From positions 1 to 7,903 of the forward strand of contig JACQTR010000221.1 of assembly GCA_016210705.1 (NCBI GenBank): a DNA stretch of 7,903 bases. Direction: 5' to 3'. Under the pieces are notes generated by a model. It searched no databases. It saw only the letters and a list, made by a program, of their open reading frames with translations, and had not been told where the DNA came from. Shown here one piece after another: positions 6,648 to 7,903 of this stretch; the first letter of the stretch is position 1, and each line of letters begins with the position of its first letter. Position numbers and translations under genes: made by a program. The DNA comes from Chloroflexota bacterium. Its GTDB lineage: Bacteria; Chloroflexota; Dehalococcoidia; JACQTR01.

Positions 6648-6836
6648 CTACTCACGGCTATGAAACACCTGATTTATGCCACCAGCAAGCAACTCTCGTC
6701 GCGCGGCCAGGGGACGCCGCCCCGACCAGATGTGGAGCGTCAAGATATGGCCGTGGCGCACAGAGCCCAAGGACGCCTGCTTCAGCGGGAAGGCGACTTC
6801 GATTAGGCGGGGACGGTCGTCAGACACCAGCTTCAC
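6648..6836 (-). pseudogene. Truncated N-terminus of a DUF1156 (adenine-specific DNA methylase-type) protein
   Basis: From a GTG at 6836 (or 6827) the frame gives about 62 residues, with RPRLIEVAFPLKQAS followed by RHGHI, TLHIW and RRPLAA. This is the opening block of DUF1156 proteins, large putative adenine-specific DNA methylases with a zinc ribbon (COG1743), seen in anti-phage clusters with DUF499 and DUF3780 proteins. Relatives are many hundreds of residues long; here homology ends after RRPLAA and a stop follows at 6650-6648, with the 76-aa gene immediately beyond. Compared with the intact block as I remember it, a short HEKN-like segment is missing between SLGSV and RHGHI. The start overlaps the 3' end of the 121-aa gene by 17 nt (8 nt from the second GTG), so it was probably translationally coupled. 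It cannot encode the catalytic domain, so it is a remnant. Confidence 0.7.
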
Positions 6837-7185
6837 CGGAGGACAGCGCCATTTCTCGCTCGTATTCCTCGGCTGCCATCCTGAGCAGCCTGGAGACGAT
6901 GGTCTCGCCTCCGAAGCTGCCAGCATTCATCAAGCGAAATGCCTCAAGAGCCCAAATAGCCGCGCAGAGCGATCGGAAGTCGGTGCAGCCTGCCCAGTAG
7001 ACACCCTTATCTTCCTCCTGTAGAAACCGCTGACCGTATTCCCGCCCTTCAATGTCTAGAACCAGTTCCCTTTCGGGGACAGTTATGTTGCCAAACCCGT
7101 CGCTGGGAGCTGCGGGGCGGTAGCCCATCTCTGCCATCTTTCGATAAGCCTCTTTCATCCTTTGCCACTTCTCTAAGCTCGCCAT
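6820..7185 (-). CDS. Uncharacterised 121-aa protein upstream of the DUF1156 remnant
   Basis: I do not recognise the family. The start at ATG 7185 is chosen because GGAGG (minus strand, 7198-7194) lies 8 nt before it; the ATG at 7200 would add five residues but overlaps that site. The protein is soluble and mixed: a basic N-terminal helix (SLEKWQRMKEAYRKMAEMGY), a central beta-like part (NITVPERELVLDIEG), then YWAGCTDFRSLCAAIWALEA and a C-terminal helix (SRLLRMAAEEYEREM). It has two cysteines and no signal peptide. Its end overlaps the DUF1156 fragment start, so the two were probably one operon, which suggests (by inference only) an accessory role in that DNA-modification or defence locus. Low confidence applies to function, not to it being a gene. 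Confidence 0.65.
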   Translation of the reverse strand: MASLEKWQRMKEAYRKMAEMGYRPAAPSDGFGNITVPERELVLDIEGREYGQRFLQEEDKGVYWAGCTDFRSLCAAIWALEAFRLMNAGSFGGETIVSRLLRMAAEEYEREMALSSGEAGV

Positions 7186-7292
7186 TGTTCCAGCCTCCAT
7201 ATTTCAATTTGTAGTGAGGCCTTCGCCTTCTCCGCAGGGAAGGCACGGCGGATAGGTTCTACGGTTCTGGGCACTACCAGAGCTTCTGCCAT
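7173..7292 (-). CDS. Possible 39-aa ORF between gatA and the 121-aa gene
   Basis: On the minus strand an ATG at 7292 opens a 39-codon frame (MAEALVVPRTVEPIRRAF to IEIWRLEQWRA) ending in TAG at 7175-7173. It fills almost the whole gap after gatA and overlaps the start of the 121-aa gene by 13 nt, as in coupled operons. The product would be small, basic and helical, with a Trp-rich end. The ribosome site is weak, and no known family is recognised. It could be a true small gene, the broken 5' part of a longer protein, or chance. Confidence 0.35.
   Translation of the reverse strand: MAEALVVPRTVEPIRRAFPAEKAKASLQIEIWRLEQWRA
7194..7198 (-). promoter_or_regulatory. Ribosome binding site deciding the start of the 121-aa gene
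   Basis: The minus-strand GGAGG lies 8 nt before the ATG at 7185. It also sits inside the codons that would follow the ATG at 7200, which argues for the downstream ATG as the true start. Confidence 0.65.
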
Positions 7293-7311
7293 TTCGCTAC
7301 TCAGTCGCGGG

Positions 7312-7903
7312 TTAAAGCGCCGGCCTCATCTTGTGCCACTCGGTTGCTTGATCGTAGGCGTAGCCCACCCGGAGGAGGGTCTCCTCGCTGAAGGGCTTGC
7401 CTAAAATCTGCATCCCCACCGGCAAAGAATCCACAAACCCAGCGGGAAGTGCCAGACCTGGGATACCAGCGATGTTGACGGGGATGGTATAAATATCGCT
7501 CAAGTACATCTGTAACGGGTCCTCCACCTTTTCCCCTATCTTAAAAGGCGGTGTGGGCGAGGTGGGAGTTATTAGGGCGTCGTACTTTTGGAAGGCCTCG
7601 TCCAGTTCCCGCTTAATTAAGGTGCGCACCTTCTGCGCCTTCAGGTAATAGGCATCGTAGTAGCCAGCGGAGAGGGCATAGGTGCCCAGCATGATGCGCC
7701 GTTTCACCTCAGGGCCGAAACCATATTGTCTGGTTTTCTCCATGGCCTCCCACATACTCTCGGCTTCCCGATAGGAAAAGCCGTACTTCACCCCATCGTA
7801 GCGGGCCAGGTTGGCCGAGGCCTCAGAGGGGGCGATAATATAGTAGACGGCCAAGGCGTAGGGGGTGTGGGGTAGGGAAACCTCACGGTCCACAGTAGCT
7901 CCC
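7312..7903 (-). CDS. gatA: Asp/Glu-tRNA amidotransferase subunit A (GatA), C-terminal part
   Basis: The minus-strand frame is open to the window edge and gives the last 196 or so residues of an amidase-signature protein. SLPHTPYALAVYYIIAPSEA, SANLARYDGVKYG, GFGPEVKRRIMLGTYALS, YDALITPTSPTPPF, the DIYTIPVNIAGIPGLALP stretch and LPVGMQILGKPF are hallmarks of GatA, not of generic amidases. GatA is the glutaminase subunit of GatCAB, which converts misacylated Glu-tRNA(Gln) or Asp-tRNA(Asn) to the amide form in organisms lacking the matching synthetase. The catalytic Ser-Ser-Lys residues are in the missing N-terminal 60%, outside the window. The GTG at 7893 is internal, since the frame continues upstream. 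The end WHKMRPAL and length after the last motif look normal, so the 3' end is intact. Confidence 0.94.
   Translation of the reverse strand, partial: GATVDREVSLPHTPYALAVYYIIAPSEASANLARYDGVKYGFSYREAESMWEAMEKTRQYGFGPEVKRRIMLGTYALSAGYYDAYYLKAQKVRTLIKRELDEAFQKYDALITPTSPTPPFKIGEKVEDPLQMYLSDIYTIPVNIAGIPGLALPAGFVDSLPVGMQILGKPFSEETLLRVGYAYDQATEWHKMRPAL

Noticed and set aside
6461..7023. Plus-strand frames across 6461-7000 and 6676-7023
   Set aside because: They run antisense to the 76-aa gene, the DUF1156 fragment and the 121-aa gene, and show low-complexity Ser/Arg/Pro content with no motifs.
7225..7244. GCCTTC/GAAGGC stem after gatA as its terminator
   Set aside because: Six pairs with an 8-nt loop and no T-rich tail in the gatA direction; it also lies within the possible 39-aa ORF.

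Overview
The window looks like a bacterial chromosome segment, probably from a metagenome-assembled genome. The best guess for most of it (from about 700 to 7903) is Chloroflexota, possibly Dehalococcoidia. This rests on remembered resemblance of SecA, the gene behind it and the Lrp-aminotransferase pair to that phylum, not on a computed phylogeny.

Layout. At 1-168 (minus) lies the start of an IS200/IS605-type Y1 transposase, cut by the window edge. Its hairpin-rich upstream end runs toward secA, followed by a good sigma70-like promoter (302-330). The plus-strand block is secA (370-3081), an uncharacterised 228-aa protein whose start is 2 nt past the secA stop, and an inositol-monophosphatase-family phosphatase (3827-4639). 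It converges on a minus-strand block which, read from the right, has four parts. First is the C-terminal part of gatA (7312-7903). Next is a short accessory patch (about 7292-6648): a possible 39-aa ORF, an uncharacterised 121-aa protein, and a truncated N-terminus of a DUF1156 DNA-methylase-type protein. Then comes a tight three-gene operon: a 76-aa protein, an Lrp/AsnC regulator and a PLP aminotransferase (6598-4645).

How the genes relate. secA (preprotein export ATPase) and gatA (tRNA-dependent amidotransferase) are housekeeping genes. The Lrp-aminotransferase pair is a familiar arrangement in which an amino-acid-sensing regulator probably controls a neighbouring transaminase. A short palindrome with Lrp-like half-sites lies just upstream of that operon.

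Most notable: (1) an abrupt composition and codon-usage break inside secA at the Walker A motif, next to the transposase, which implies either a mosaic secA or an assembly chimera; (2) the DUF1156 fragment with its overlapping upstream ORFs, which looks like the eroded start of an anti-phage DUF1156-type locus between gatA and the Lrp operon. I found no intact undescribed multi-gene system.
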